The notes: generated by a model not told the origin, from the sequence alone. A stretch of 64,000 bases of DNA from Arenibacter arenosicollis (GCF_014397245.1 NZ_JACLHY010000003.1:62001-126000), one strand, 5' to 3'; shown: positions 45,262 through 55,395, counted from the first letter of the stretch. Program-made: numbers and translations.

Positions 45262-45375
45262 TGCAAAAATCCAAACAACGTAGCTAGTACGTTCCAAATT
45301 GGATTTAGCTGACCAGGAGGAACTTAATTAAAATACCTGAAGGACCGGGATATCCAAGATATGTCGGTCCTTTTA
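45262..45375 (+). ncRNA. Candidate small structured RNA
   Basis: The outer stem AAATCCAA (45267-45274) pairs with TTGGATTT (45299-45306). Inside it AACGTA (45277-45282) pairs with TACGTT (45288-45293) around GCTAG. The intrinsic terminator at 45340 follows. No coding frame fits. It could be a small RNA or a relic leader; no family was recognised. Confidence 0.35.
45340..45375 (+). terminator. Intrinsic terminator (third of three)
   Basis: AAGGACCG (45340-45347) pairs with CGGTCCTT (45365-45372), with an inner GATAT/ATAT pairing, followed by TTT. Confidence 0.75.
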
Positions 45376-45784
45376 AATTTACTTATCCTAGAAATAATGT
45401 ATTATGTAATAATCCAAGACCGTTCAATGGGCCCAATTAAGCACGGATAATACATTCTACAAACCTTATTCCTTATTCTAAACCAATTATCCATCCTACA
45501 AGAATTATAAAAAAGTTCCATTTTGGAGCGATTTTGGAAATAGTAATCCTAAAAAATCAGCCTTTGAAATTAAAGGGTCCACGATACCATTTTTGATTGC
45601 CAAACATCCTATTTTAATAGCGTCCTCTACACCAAACAGATTTCTTTGTATTTTTAACTTTTACGTCATATCTCGGGCGGAATAACGTGGATACTGACTT
45701 TAATCATTGAAGTAGTCCACCTGCTTTAGTACATTTGGCTAACTTTGACAGTGATTGTTCCGCACAAGTGATCATTACAATACC

Positions 45785-48769
45785 ATGACAAAACAAGAAG
45801 CGACCAATATTACTACGGCCAACAAAAAAAAAGCACCACTAAAAAAGAAGGGGCCGAAAAAGGACAAGGAAAATAATTTCCTTATAGTGGGTATGGGAGC
45901 CTCCGCAGGTGGACTGGAGGCTTTCAAAGAGTTTTTTGATACCATGCCGCCAACTTCTGGAATGGCTTTCGTATTGGTACAACATTTAGATCCTACCCAT
46001 AAAAGTCTTATGGTTCAGTTACTAAAAAACCATACTAAAATGGAAGTAACCCAGGTTAGGGACAACACAAAGGTGCTCCCCAACCACGTTTATATAATAC
46101 CTCCCAACAAGGATATGGCCATTTTTCAAGGGGTATTGCACCTTATGGAGCCCATGGCCCCTAGAGGCTTTCGTAAACCAATAGATTTTTTCCTAAGATC
46201 TTTGGCCGAAGACCGGACCGATCGGGCCATCGGAATTATCTTATCCGGTACGGGAAGGGAAGGAACACTAAGCTTAAAGGACATAAAGGGCAAAGGAGGA
46301 CTATCCATAGTGCAAGACCCCGAAACTGCCAAATATGACGGTATGCCAAGAAGTGCCATAGAAGCAGGGGTGGAAGATTTTGTGCTACCTGTTAAGAAAA
46401 TGCCGGAAGTTCTCCTAAAATATGCCAAGAATCGGAAATTTGAACCAAAGGGAATTCCACTACAAGTACAAACACCCCACCAGCTCTTAGAAAAGGTTTT
46501 TATCCTATTGCGCAATGAAACCGGTTGTAACTTTGCTGATTACAAAAGCAGTACCGTTGTTCGCCGTATTGAAAAACGTATGGCGCTCAATCAGATCGAA
46601 AAACTGGAAGACTACATAAAGTATCTTCAAACAAACCCAGAGGAAGTACAAAAGCTGTTTAAGGAACTTCTTATAGGGGTTACCAGTTTTTTTAGGGACA
46701 AGGAAATTTTTGACAGCCTTAAAGAAAAAGTTGTTAAAAAGATTATTGCCGACAAAAATGATGGGGATACCATCCGTTTGTGGGTCCCTGGATGCTCTAC
46801 CGGGGAAGAAGCTTATTCCCTGGCCATTTTATTCGATGAGGTTATAAAAAATCAGCCCAAGGCGTTAAAGGTTCAAATATTTGCATCTGACTTGGACGAA
46901 AATGCCATTTATACCGCCCGACAGGGAATTTATCCAGAAACCATTGCCGTTGATATTGACCCCAATAGATTGTCCCATTATTTTCATGGGGACAAACATA
47001 CCTATAGAATAAAAAAAGGAATCCGAGATCAAATCGTATTTGCGGAACACAATATCATAAAAGACCCTCCATTTTCGAAACTGGATATGATAAGTTGCAG
47101 GAATTTGCTTATTTATCTTAATTTGGAGGCACAAAAAAAGGTTTTTGCCATCTTCCATTATGCCCTGAATCCGGAAGGCATATTACTTCTGGGCAATTCG
47201 GAATCACTGGGCGAATATGCCCGATTCTTTGACGTATTGGATAGGAAACATAAAATTTTCAAATTCAAGGATGCCCAAAGGGCGGAGATGCCGGATATTG
47301 GACATCTTTTCCAAGAACCCATTCCCATAAAAACCGTAAACATACCTGCCCATAAGCGGGAATGGCAGTCCAGTTTGGCAAATATTACCTCAAAAGTATT
47401 GCTGGCCAACTATGCCCCCGCCTGCGCTATTATCAATTTCAAGGGCGATGCACTCTATTTTTCGGGGAATACGGGTAAATACCTACAACCCTCCCCTGGA
47501 GAGGCTAGACTGAACATTATTGACATGGCACGCGAAGGTCTTAAAAGCGATCTTAGCGCCCTAATTTCCACTAGTCGCAGGATCAAAAAAATGGAAGTCA
47601 AAAAAAATGTCCTAGTAAAAACCAATGGCACCCTACAAGCCATAAACCTAACGATCAGGCCCTTATCCCAATTGGATGCCAACATAGAATATTGGATGGT
47701 AACCTTTGAAGATGTGGATACCCCAACCGTGAAGCCAAAAGTTACCCTTGAAAAAAAACCAGAGGATATAACAGAAATTCAGGCATTGGAGCAGGAACTG
47801 ACCGCTACCAAAGAGTATTTGCGTTCTACCATAGAACAATTGGAAATATCCAATGAAGAACTGAAATCCTCCAATGAAGAACTCCAATCCAGCAATGAGG
47901 AATTGCAGAGCACCAATGAGGAAATGGAAACCTCCAAAGAAGAATTACAAAGCGTAAACGAAGAAATAGTAACCGTAAATACGGAACTCCAAGGTAAAAT
48001 AGACGAGTTGGCGAGGGCCTATGATGACATGAACAATTTACTTGCCAGTACCGAAATTGGAACTATTTTTTTAGATTCTGACCTAAAGATAAAACGGTTT
48101 ACGCCTGCCATGTCCAAAATAATCAATCTTATTAATTCGGACGTAGGTAGACCTATAGACCATTTGTCCTCCAATCTCATCTACAACGGCATTATGAAGG
48201 ATGCCCAGACCGTACTTAACAAATTAACCCCTTATAAAACAGCGGTAAAAAGTAGTGATGGTCTTTGGTATCAGATGCAAATTATGCCCTATCGAACTTC
48301 CGAAAATGTCATTGCGGGTGTTGTTATAACTTTTGTGGACATTACCCAAGAAAAGAAGTTAGGGGAACAATTGCTCGACTTCAAAAAAGAGTACGAGCAT
48401 ATCCTGGAAATGACAAAAACCGTGGTCTATACCCAAAACGATCAGCTCATTTATACCAGTATGGCAAACATACATCCAGATTTTCAGTTTAGAAATATGA
48501 TCGAAAAAAAAGATGGGGATTTCTTTTCCGAGGAGGATGCCAAAAAATTGGAAAATATAAAACGAAAAGTACTGAATACTGGTAAACCGGAAAGGGCCAC
48601 ATTAGAGTTAAAAATAAGTGGTGAAGCCCGGTTTTATGATCTGATGGTTCGCCCCATTAGCGAAGAACAAAGAGTAACGGGCGTAGCCTGTTCTTCCATT
48701 GATATTACAGATCTTGTCGCTGCTGAAAAAGAATTGGAAATCCTAAAAGCCAAAAAAAATGGTCGATAA
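45785..48769 (+). CDS. CheB-CheR-PAS chemotaxis-type fusion regulator
   Basis: 994 residues from ATG 45785. It has a lysine-rich start, then a CheB methylesterase domain (about 40-220: GMGASAGGLEAF with the serine, VQHLDPTHKS with the histidine). The place of the catalytic aspartate reads SGTGREGT with E159. A CheR methyltransferase domain follows (about 240-500: LIGVTSFFRDKE, LWVPGCSTGEEAYSLAI for SAM binding, SCRNLLIYL). Next come a PAS-like segment, a coiled coil of NEEL repeats (about 670-760) and one or two PAS domains to the end. No receptor or other che genes are in the window, so it is probably a signalling hub. It overlaps the next kinase by 11 bases. Confidence 0.92.
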   Translation: MTKQEATNITTANKKKAPLKKKGPKKDKENNFLIVGMGASAGGLEAFKEFFDTMPPTSGMAFVLVQHLDPTHKSLMVQLLKNHTKMEVTQVRDNTKVLPNHVYIIPPNKDMAIFQGVLHLMEPMAPRGFRKPIDFFLRSLAEDRTDRAIGIILSGTGREGTLSLKDIKGKGGLSIVQDPETAKYDGMPRSAIEAGVEDFVLPVKKMPEVLLKYAKNRKFEPKGIPLQVQTPHQLLEKVFILLRNETGCNFADYKSSTVVRRIEKRMALNQIEKLEDYIKYLQTNPEEVQKLFKELLIGVTSFFRDKEIFDSLKEKVVKKIIADKNDGDTIRLWVPGCSTGEEAYSLAILFDEVIKNQPKALKVQIFASDLDENAIYTARQGIYPETIAVDIDPNRLSHYFHGDKHTYRIKKGIRDQIVFAEHNIIKDPPFSKLDMISCRNLLIYLNLEAQKKVFAIFHYALNPEGILLLGNSESLGEYARFFDVLDRKHKIFKFKDAQRAEMPDIGHLFQEPIPIKTVNIPAHKREWQSSLANITSKVLLANYAPACAIINFKGDALYFSGNTGKYLQPSPGEARLNIIDMAREGLKSDLSALISTSRRIKKMEVKKNVLVKTNGTLQAINLTIRPLSQLDANIEYWMVTFEDVDTPTVKPKVTLEKKPEDITEIQALEQELTATKEYLRSTIEQLEISNEELKSSNEELQSSNEELQSTNEEMETSKEELQSVNEEIVTVNTELQGKIDELARAYDDMNNLLASTEIGTIFLDSDLKIKRFTPAMSKIINLINSDVGRPIDHLSSNLIYNGIMKDAQTVLNKLTPYKTAVKSSDGLWYQMQIMPYRTSENVIAGVVITFVDITQEKKLGEQLLDFKKEYEHILEMTKTVVYTQNDQLIYTSMANIHPDFQFRNMIEKKDGDFFSEEDAKKLENIKRKVLNTGKPERATLELKISGEARFYDLMVRPISEEQRVTGVACSSIDITDLVAAEKELEILKAKKNGR

Positions 48770-50477
48770 AGGTTCCCGTTCCAGCAACTTGCGTTCCAAA
48801 GCAGAGGCCAAGGTTAGTACAACACCCTCGGATCAATCGGAACTAACCGTGGACCAGGCCAAGGAACTAATGCAAGAACTTGAAGTGCATCAGGTAGAGT
48901 TGGAAATGCAGAACCAAGAATTACGTGAAGCCCAGCATCACCTGGAGGACATTCGCGATCAATATACCGATCTATTTGATTTTGCTCCCATAGGCTATAT
49001 CATATTGAATGAGAAGGGGCTAATAGACAACATTAATCTTACCGCCTGTTCGCTGTTGGCCATAAATAGAACCAAAATTATAAAAAGGCCACTGTCCGCC
49101 TTTATGGAGGTAAACGAGGCTCACATACTATTTATTAAATTACAGGAAGCTTTCAAAAACGGTGTATTAAAGCCCTTTGAGCTGGAAATTAAACGAAACG
49201 ATCGTGGTTCATTTCCCGCACTTGTACAGGGCACCGTTACAAAAAACATAAAGGGGCAATTACAGTGTCGCCTATCCATGCAGGATATAACGGAGGTGAG
49301 ACAAGCCAGGATTCTTCAACAACAACATAAGGCCCTTCAAAATGAGAAGGAAAAAATACAACAGTATTTAGATCTGGCCCCAGTTGTTTTTTTGCTAACA
49401 GACAAAGAACACAAAATTCAAATGATCAATCAAAAGGGTTGCAACCTTTTTGGATATGAAAGAGTGGAGCTTTTGGGTCAAAACTGGTTCGACTTCTTAA
49501 TATATGAAGAAAATGGAGGAGAGGATGACCCAAGCCTAATCGATTTTGAACGCAAAATAAAATTATTGGCCCCGGAATTGGAGTGCAAAGTGAGGTGTAA
49601 AAACGGGGAAGAACTTATAATGTCTTGGCACAATACCACCTTATTGGGCAAGAATGGCGACCAAATAGGAATATTAAGTGCAGGTGAGGACATTACTGTC
49701 CGAACAAAATTGGAAGAGGACAAGCAGACCTATACCGATAATCTAGAATTAAAAATACAAGAACGCACCAAAGAGTTGATCAAAGCCTTGGAAGCGGAAA
49801 AAAGGATCAATGATTTAAAAAGTAACTTTATCACCATTGCTTCGCACGAATTGCGAACCCCCATTACAATTGTAATGTCGTCCATTATTTTAATAGAAAG
49901 ATATAACAGCTTGGGCCAGTATGATAAATCCAACAAACATATTGCCCGAATTAAATCTTCCGTGGACCATTTTGTAAATATTTTGGATGATTTTTTATCC
50001 TTGCACCAGTTGGATAAGGGAATTATACAGATCAATAAGGAAGTCTTTGATTTGGAACCGTTTGTTCAAGAAATTATCGCCGATATGAAAGGCCTACTCA
50101 AAAAAGGCCAGCATATTGTATACCAGCATACGGGATCAAAAAAACTAAATTTGGACCCAAAAATTTTAAGGAATATCATCCTTAACCTACTGTCCAACGC
50201 GTTGAAATACTCCAATGACCAAATAAACGTTAAAAGCAGTATTAGGTTGGATCATCTTAAAATAACCATTGAGGACCAAGGTTTGGGTATCCCCGAAGAA
50301 GACCAAGAAAATCTTTTTTCAAGTTTTTTTAGGGCCAGGAATGTAGAACATATACAGGGCACAGGCCTGGGACTTAGTATCGTTCAACGATATTTGGAAT
50401 TGTTCGGAGGAAATATTAAATTTAAGAGTGTTTTGGGGAAGGGCAGCATTTTTACCATTATAATTCCTATTTCCTGA
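48759..50477 (+). CDS. PAS-domain sensor histidine kinase
   Basis: 572 residues, no membrane segment, so a soluble kinase. An N-terminal helical region (LEVHQVELEMQNQELREAQ) is followed by PAS domains (about 70-190 and 205-325) with the sequences FDFAPIGYIILNEKG and LAPVVFLLTDKEHKIQMIN. A dimerization/phosphoacceptor domain has H363 in IASHELRTP. The ATPase domain follows, with N box (ILNLLSNALKYS), G1 (DQGLGIP) and G2 (GTGLGLSIV). It overlaps the CheB/CheR gene by 11 bases and precedes a response regulator, so the three form one signalling unit. Confidence 0.94.
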   Translation: MVDKGSRSSNLRSKAEAKVSTTPSDQSELTVDQAKELMQELEVHQVELEMQNQELREAQHHLEDIRDQYTDLFDFAPIGYIILNEKGLIDNINLTACSLLAINRTKIIKRPLSAFMEVNEAHILFIKLQEAFKNGVLKPFELEIKRNDRGSFPALVQGTVTKNIKGQLQCRLSMQDITEVRQARILQQQHKALQNEKEKIQQYLDLAPVVFLLTDKEHKIQMINQKGCNLFGYERVELLGQNWFDFLIYEENGGEDDPSLIDFERKIKLLAPELECKVRCKNGEELIMSWHNTTLLGKNGDQIGILSAGEDITVRTKLEEDKQTYTDNLELKIQERTKELIKALEAEKRINDLKSNFITIASHELRTPITIVMSSIILIERYNSLGQYDKSNKHIARIKSSVDHFVNILDDFLSLHQLDKGIIQINKEVFDLEPFVQEIIADMKGLLKKGQHIVYQHTGSKKLNLDPKILRNIILNLLSNALKYSNDQINVKSSIRLDHLKITIEDQGLGIPEEDQENLFSSFFRARNVEHIQGTGLGLSIVQRYLELFGGNIKFKSVLGKGSIFTIIIPIS

Positions 50478-50585
50478 AACCTCTACAAAAATCGTTTTAC
50501 CCTTATATGTAATTGGAATTTTATTGAAAAATTCACTACCTTAAGACTATCGCATTTACCAGTTCCCATAACCTATTAACAACCA

Positions 50586-50963
50586 ATGGCTACTATTCTA
50601 ATTGTTGAAGACAACAGTACCATACTTGAAAATACCTCTGAACTATTGGAGATGGAAGGTTATGCCGTAATAACTGCCACAAATGGTAAAGAAGGCTTTG
50701 AGAAAATTTTGAAATTCTTGCCAGACCTCATTATAAGTGACCTCTGGATGCCTGAAATGGGAGGATTTGAACTATTGAAAAAATTGGGATCCCATCCCGA
50801 CCTTAAAAATATACCTTTGATTTTTTTCAGCGCCAGAAGTGAAAAAAAGGAAATCAAAAAAGGCATTGACTTGGGTGCCTATGACTTTATTGTAAAACCA
50901 TCTGACCTTTCGGATCTCCTAGTCTCGATCAAAAATTGTTTACTAAGCAGAAAGCATATTTAA
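50586..50963 (+). CDS. Single-domain response regulator
   Basis: 125-residue CheY-like receiver. Phosphoacceptor D52 lies in LIISDLWMPEMGG. The acidic pocket is VEDN near the start, the switch residue is in FFSAR and the conserved lysine in FIVKPSDL. There is no output domain. It lies 108 bp after the kinase and is probably phosphorylated by it, relaying the signal to a partner protein or back to the kinase complex. Confidence 0.93.
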   Translation: MATILIVEDNSTILENTSELLEMEGYAVITATNGKEGFEKILKFLPDLIISDLWMPEMGGFELLKKLGSHPDLKNIPLIFFSARSEKKEIKKGIDLGAYDFIVKPSDLSDLLVSIKNCLLSRKHI

Positions 50964-51179
50964 GTTGTAAAAGAATTTGCCTTTCCAAGCCTAATATAGC
51001 CCTTATAATCATCCAATTCCGTTGGTACATATTTAGGCTAAAGTCATGTTTTCGTATTCATAATTACCCTGTCCGAAAGAAAAAGGGTATGCCAGAAAAA
51101 AAAGGATCATACAATTGCCTTGGAGATTTTAATGGTAAAAGACGCAATGGCAGACTTGCCATAGGTAAATAGAGAAAAA

Positions 51180-52334
51180 TTAATATCTATATAGGGCATT
51201 AATTTTGGAAAAGGGATTTGGCATATCCTCCTTTTCCAATAGATAGACCTTTCCTCCATTCAAAAACGTTTTCATGGCCGCCCTATTTAAGAGTGATACA
51301 TTGGACGGAAGCAATTCTTTGTCCACTCTAACCAAATCTTTTTCAGGTTCATAAATTCCCCATATATCTTCATTTTTCTGTATGAACAAAGAATCTATTT
51401 TTCCTAGTATGGCCGCTGGAATAATTTGCTCTATATCTGAAGATGTTCTTGAAGTACCGTCAAACTTTTTAAAAATTTCTATTTTTTCAAGACGTTCCTT
51501 ATCAAAAACGGGGCTCAACTTTTTCCATGCCAATTCCCGCAATTTGGACTCATCCGTTTCGGTAGGATCAAAAGAAATATGATCCGCCAAGAGATATTTG
51601 TAGGTATTTACCTTTTGATAAATTGGAAACAAATAATCTTGACAAGCAATAATCAAAGGCTTGCTTTCATTTTGAATCAAGGTCATCAGTCCCCTGTCCA
51701 AAGCCGAAAAATACCTTTCGATCTCATTCTTCCGATCTCGGTCTGCCTCTCCATGACCATGAAACGCAGCCGCTCCGTGACCTTCCTGCTGACTTCTGAA
51801 CTGCAAGCTCTTCTGTTCATAATCATACCCTACCCTTTCCTCCATACGGCTCGGAATTTTATCTTCAATTTGTATTTCTGAGCTATAATAGCGTGTTTTC
51901 TTATACAATTTCACCTTTTCCAGTTGCAACCAAAGTAAAAAAAACGAATCGTCCCCTGTGAACATTGGCAATAAAGGTGTCAGATATAAACTGTTGGCCA
52001 CGTGGTTAAAGGGCTTAAAAGAAATGGGAAGTGTGTATTTTTTAACGATTCCGTTGGTTAAAAAAAGTGCCAGTCCATTGGATTGGTGCCGCCAAAACTC
52101 CCCGTCATGAATCAGCTCTTGAATAGGGGCAATCAATTCTGAAATTTCCCTTTTACCCAAAGGTTCCTGCTCCAATTTAAGTTTAACTTCCTTTAAATGA
52201 TTTTTTAGTAGTTTGGCATCCTCTTGTTGTAATACCTCTTCCCCTTTTTGATGGGTAGGCATATAAATAGATATACAATGAACATTGCGAATGCTTTCTA
52301 AATCCTGTAACTCTTGTTTAGTTATGGTAGCCAT
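51180..52334 (-). CDS. baeRF-type (bacterial eRF1-like) domain protein
   Basis: 384 residues from ATG 52334; a TTG at 52367 would extend it by 11 and is less likely. It resembles baeRF proteins, bacterial relatives of archaeo-eukaryotic release factor domains. Shared features are the early CISIYMPTHQKGEEV, SNGLALFLTNG, the middle segment GHGAAAFHGHGEADRDRK and LIIACQDYLFPIYQK. The family is proposed to act in ribosome rescue or stress-related translation control; no role is proven here. It is convergent with the response regulator and monocistronic. The histidine-rich GHG...HGHGE loop could bind metal or RNA. Confidence 0.75.
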   Translation of the reverse strand: MATITKQELQDLESIRNVHCISIYMPTHQKGEEVLQQEDAKLLKNHLKEVKLKLEQEPLGKREISELIAPIQELIHDGEFWRHQSNGLALFLTNGIVKKYTLPISFKPFNHVANSLYLTPLLPMFTGDDSFFLLWLQLEKVKLYKKTRYYSSEIQIEDKIPSRMEERVGYDYEQKSLQFRSQQEGHGAAAFHGHGEADRDRKNEIERYFSALDRGLMTLIQNESKPLIIACQDYLFPIYQKVNTYKYLLADHISFDPTETDESKLRELAWKKLSPVFDKERLEKIEIFKKFDGTSRTSSDIEQIIPAAILGKIDSLFIQKNEDIWGIYEPEKDLVRVDKELLPSNVSLLNRAAMKTFLNGGKVYLLEKEDMPNPFSKINALYRY

Positions 52335-52495
52335 TTTCCGATGATTTTCTGGATTATTTATTTTCAAAACAAGGTAATGGTTGTTGGAAATTTTTGAAAT
52401 GATTTAGGTCAGGAAAATGCACATTTATAAGTAATGCCCCTTAGATTTAGGTACCCAATAGTATAAATAATAGTAGTCACAAATACCACGGTATT

Positions 52496-54112
52496 TTATT
52501 CCGCATCAATAGGCCTTAGAGAAAATTGAACAAGTTGATTCCCTTCAATATCAAAAAGCGGGGTGCCAACAAAATCGGGTTCCACTTTTTTGGAGGCTTC
52601 ACTCTTTAAATAAACTAAAGATCCTTCAAAATTTGGATATTTTTTTCTGAGAACATCGTACTCTGGATTTACACAGTCCTTTCCCCATATACCCAACATG
52701 AATTTCAAACCGGCCTCAACCTCTCCGTATTGTCCTTTGTCATCGGTTTCCAAAACCCATTCATCCAATACAGAACGGTATTTCTCCAATACTTTGGAAT
52801 ATTGGGGATTTTGCGCCAAATTGTTCAATTCAAAAGGATCCTCATTTATATCATACAATTCTTCCGAGGGCCGCTCAGCAGCCATAAAGCGATCTTGTGC
52901 CTCATTCAACTTTCCTTCTGCATGCAATTGTTTCATTACCCCTACAAACTCTACCTTATCAAAATCCATATACGTAGGTTGTGTATAAGGCCTGTCCGTC
53001 ATAAAGTTTCGGATATACTTAAACTCATTGGAACGCACGGATCGTATCCGGTCTATGGTAAAATCGCAACGGTCACGGGTCATTATCACATACTCCCTGG
53101 GCGCTATGGCATTGTTAAAGATATCCCTGCCTTCCATATATTCCGGAATGGGGATTTCGGCCAGGGCCAAGGCAGTAGTTCCCAAATCCAATCCAGCCAT
53201 CAGGTTGGAATTCACGGATCCTGCTTGTATTTTTGATTTCCCTTCCCTAAAATCGGCAATGATCATGGGCACCTGCACGCCACCATCATAAAGGAATTGC
53301 TTATTCCTGGTCAAACGCATTCCATGATCGGAAAAAAAGAAAACTATAGTGTTCCTCAAGAGATCGTTTTCCCTGAGTTTATCCAAAATCCCTCCTACTT
53401 TTTGATCGGTAATCTGAATGGCATCCAGATGGTTGGCATATTCTTCCACAATTGCCTGGTGATGGGGCAAATAAGGTGGCAGTTGTATCTGCGAACGGTC
53501 CACCGGGGAAGCCACATTATCCTTGAACTGAGAATTGAAGATTTCCTTTCCCCCGTACATCTGAATCTGCCCAAAAAAGGGCTCCTTCCCTTTCAAGCTA
53601 GCCAAATCCAACCGTACACCACTTTTCCCGTACAGGGGATGATATAGATACTCTTGATCATACAGGTCTTTCCTATCGTAGACAAAATTATAATCGTCCT
53701 TTCCATTGTTGAAGGTGAAATATCCGGCATCCTTGAATAGTTCAGGAATCGTTTTGGCCCGTTCCGGCAAATATATGGCCGATTCAGTAGTCCTGGAACT
53801 GTGGTGGTTCTGTGCCCCAAAACTGGTAGACATCATACCCGTAATGATACTGGACCTACTTGCCGAACATACAGGGGCGGGCATAAATACATTTTTAAAG
53901 AGCATTCCCCTAGTGGCTAGACTGTCTATATTTGGTGTGGCAACCAATGGAACTCCATAACACCCAAAAAAGGGTGCCGTGTCCTCCAAATAAATCCAAA
54001 CGATATTGGGTTTGTCGGAGGCTTGCACCTCCACAATTTCCACTGATTTTTCACCTTTGCAGGAGCTTATCAATACCACCAATAATGAAACAATTAAGAC
54101 AATTTTTCGCAT
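52496..54112 (-). CDS. Sulfatase lipoprotein (S1 family)
   Basis: 538-residue lipoprotein (lipobox cysteine 18, LISSCKG). The catalytic motif is C82-S-A-S-R86 in APVCSASRSS, where the cysteine would be converted to formylglycine by an anaerobic or aerobic maturase encoded elsewhere. Metal ligands include E43/D44 in WIYLEDTAP and the later FFFSDHGMRL block. It removes sulfate from a carbohydrate at the surface or in the periplasm. It is a single gene, divergent from the TRAP transporter genes (269 bp between starts), and may supply desulfated uronate-containing oligosaccharides. The subfamily is not assigned. Confidence 0.9.
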   Translation of the reverse strand: MRKIVLIVSLLVVLISSCKGEKSVEIVEVQASDKPNIVWIYLEDTAPFFGCYGVPLVATPNIDSLATRGMLFKNVFMPAPVCSASRSSIITGMMSTSFGAQNHHSSRTTESAIYLPERAKTIPELFKDAGYFTFNNGKDDYNFVYDRKDLYDQEYLYHPLYGKSGVRLDLASLKGKEPFFGQIQMYGGKEIFNSQFKDNVASPVDRSQIQLPPYLPHHQAIVEEYANHLDAIQITDQKVGGILDKLRENDLLRNTIVFFFSDHGMRLTRNKQFLYDGGVQVPMIIADFREGKSKIQAGSVNSNLMAGLDLGTTALALAEIPIPEYMEGRDIFNNAIAPREYVIMTRDRCDFTIDRIRSVRSNEFKYIRNFMTDRPYTQPTYMDFDKVEFVGVMKQLHAEGKLNEAQDRFMAAERPSEELYDINEDPFELNNLAQNPQYSKVLEKYRSVLDEWVLETDDKGQYGEVEAGLKFMLGIWGKDCVNPEYDVLRKKYPNFEGSLVYLKSEASKKVEPDFVGTPLFDIEGNQLVQFSLRPIDAE

Positions 54113-54381
54113 TCTTATTTAGATTATTGATCGTTGATTGGAGCGCAATGAGCGTCCTATTCTATGTATATAGTCTTCAATATAAGAATTTTAACATTAG
54201 ATAAATTAGGATAACCAAATTACCCTCCTTTGATTTATCGCGCGTAAACTAAAGTCGCTCGCCCGGACGAGCAGCAGTAACCCATGTTCCCTCCCAATCC
54301 AAAACGGCATTTCTCATCTTGCTGCAAATGTTAAATCAAAATAGCTATATTTAGAAAGAATAAGATATCTAGACCAACTCC

Positions 54382-55395
54382 ATGAAAAATCCACTTCGGA
54401 TGGCCTCTTTCTTTGCGACAATATTAGTGCCTATATTCTCCATATTCCTATTCAGCAGTTGCGAGCCTCAAAAAAAGGAACCCGAATTTTTAATGAGAGC
54501 CGCACTTTTGGTCAATGAAGACCATGCATGGTACAAGGCCTTCGCATATTTCGCCGAAATTGTGGAGGAACGCTCTACAGGCCGCATCAAGATAGAGATT
54601 TACCCTTCGGAACAGTTGGCCAAGGAAATTGAGGCCATTCGCCTAATACAGGCCGAGGTAATTGATATGACCACCACCGGATCTACCCTCACCAATTGGT
54701 TTGAGGTAGCTACCTTTTGCGAGTTGCCCTTTTTAATGAAGGATTCCACCGACATGAATCGCTATATTAATGGTCCTGTCGGTAAATTAATGGAAGAGGA
54801 AATGATCAAAAAGGCAGGATTACGCTCCCTGGGTCATTTTGAAAGAGGTCCGCGGCACTTAACATCGAATAGACCTATACGACATCCCGATGACCTAAAA
54901 GGTCTGATCGTTAGGGTTCCCAATGTACCGGCATTTGTAACAACATGGAGCGCACTTGGTGCCAAGCCCACCCCAATGGCCTTTTCCGAAGTATTTACCT
55001 CTTTACAACAAGGCACAATAGAAGCTCAGGAAAATCCGTTCGCCATGATCCATAACGCCGGCTTCTCCGAAGTACAAAAATACCTTAACTTAACGGGTCA
55101 TGTCATAAGTTGGGTGTACCCAGTTGTAGGCGAAAAGCAATTTCAAAAGCTTCCCGCCGACCTTCAAGAAATCGTGCTGCAGGCCGGCAAAGAAATGCAG
55201 GCATACGAGCACCATCTCTATCTAGAAAACGAAAAGAATGTACAGGAGGAATTAAAGGCCCAGGGCATGCAATTTATAGAAGTAGATAAAGAAGCCTTTG
55301 CTAAAAAAAGTGAAAGGGCAATTTATGAAAGTCTCTCTCCTGAGATGCAGAAAATATACCACCAACTTAAAAAAGAAAAAGTCGATGCTAAATAA
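54382..55395 (+). CDS. TRAP transporter substrate-binding lipoprotein (DctP type)
   Basis: 337-residue solute-binding protein anchored by a lipobox (FLFSSC, cysteine 27). The DctP fold shows in IEIYPSEQLAKEIEAIRLIQAE, in FCELPFLMKDSTDMNRYING and in the substrate-clamping segment LIVRVPNVPAFVTTWSALGAKPTPMAF, whose arginine usually binds the carboxylate of the ligand. Given the uxaB/uxaA genes and LacI regulator nearby, a uronate or altronate-type sugar acid is the likely substrate. The DctQ gene overlaps its end. Confidence 0.92.
   Translation: MKNPLRMASFFATILVPIFSIFLFSSCEPQKKEPEFLMRAALLVNEDHAWYKAFAYFAEIVEERSTGRIKIEIYPSEQLAKEIEAIRLIQAEVIDMTTTGSTLTNWFEVATFCELPFLMKDSTDMNRYINGPVGKLMEEEMIKKAGLRSLGHFERGPRHLTSNRPIRHPDDLKGLIVRVPNVPAFVTTWSALGAKPTPMAFSEVFTSLQQGTIEAQENPFAMIHNAGFSEVQKYLNLTGHVISWVYPVVGEKQFQKLPADLQEIVLQAGKEMQAYEHHLYLENEKNVQEELKAQGMQFIEVDKEAFAKKSERAIYESLSPEMQKIYHQLKKEKVDAK

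Larger units (their letters stand above)
44575..45784. other. 1.2-kb gene-free region with three intrinsic terminators
   Basis: No coding frame was found. Three separate hairpin terminators on the plus strand at 44958, 45152 and 45340 (listed separately) cannot all belong to the upstream gene. The first lies 380 bp beyond it and the last 810 bp beyond. Structured DNA precedes at least the third. TAACTTTG at about 45739-45746, close to the CheB/CheR start, resembles a -7 element. Confidence 0.55.
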
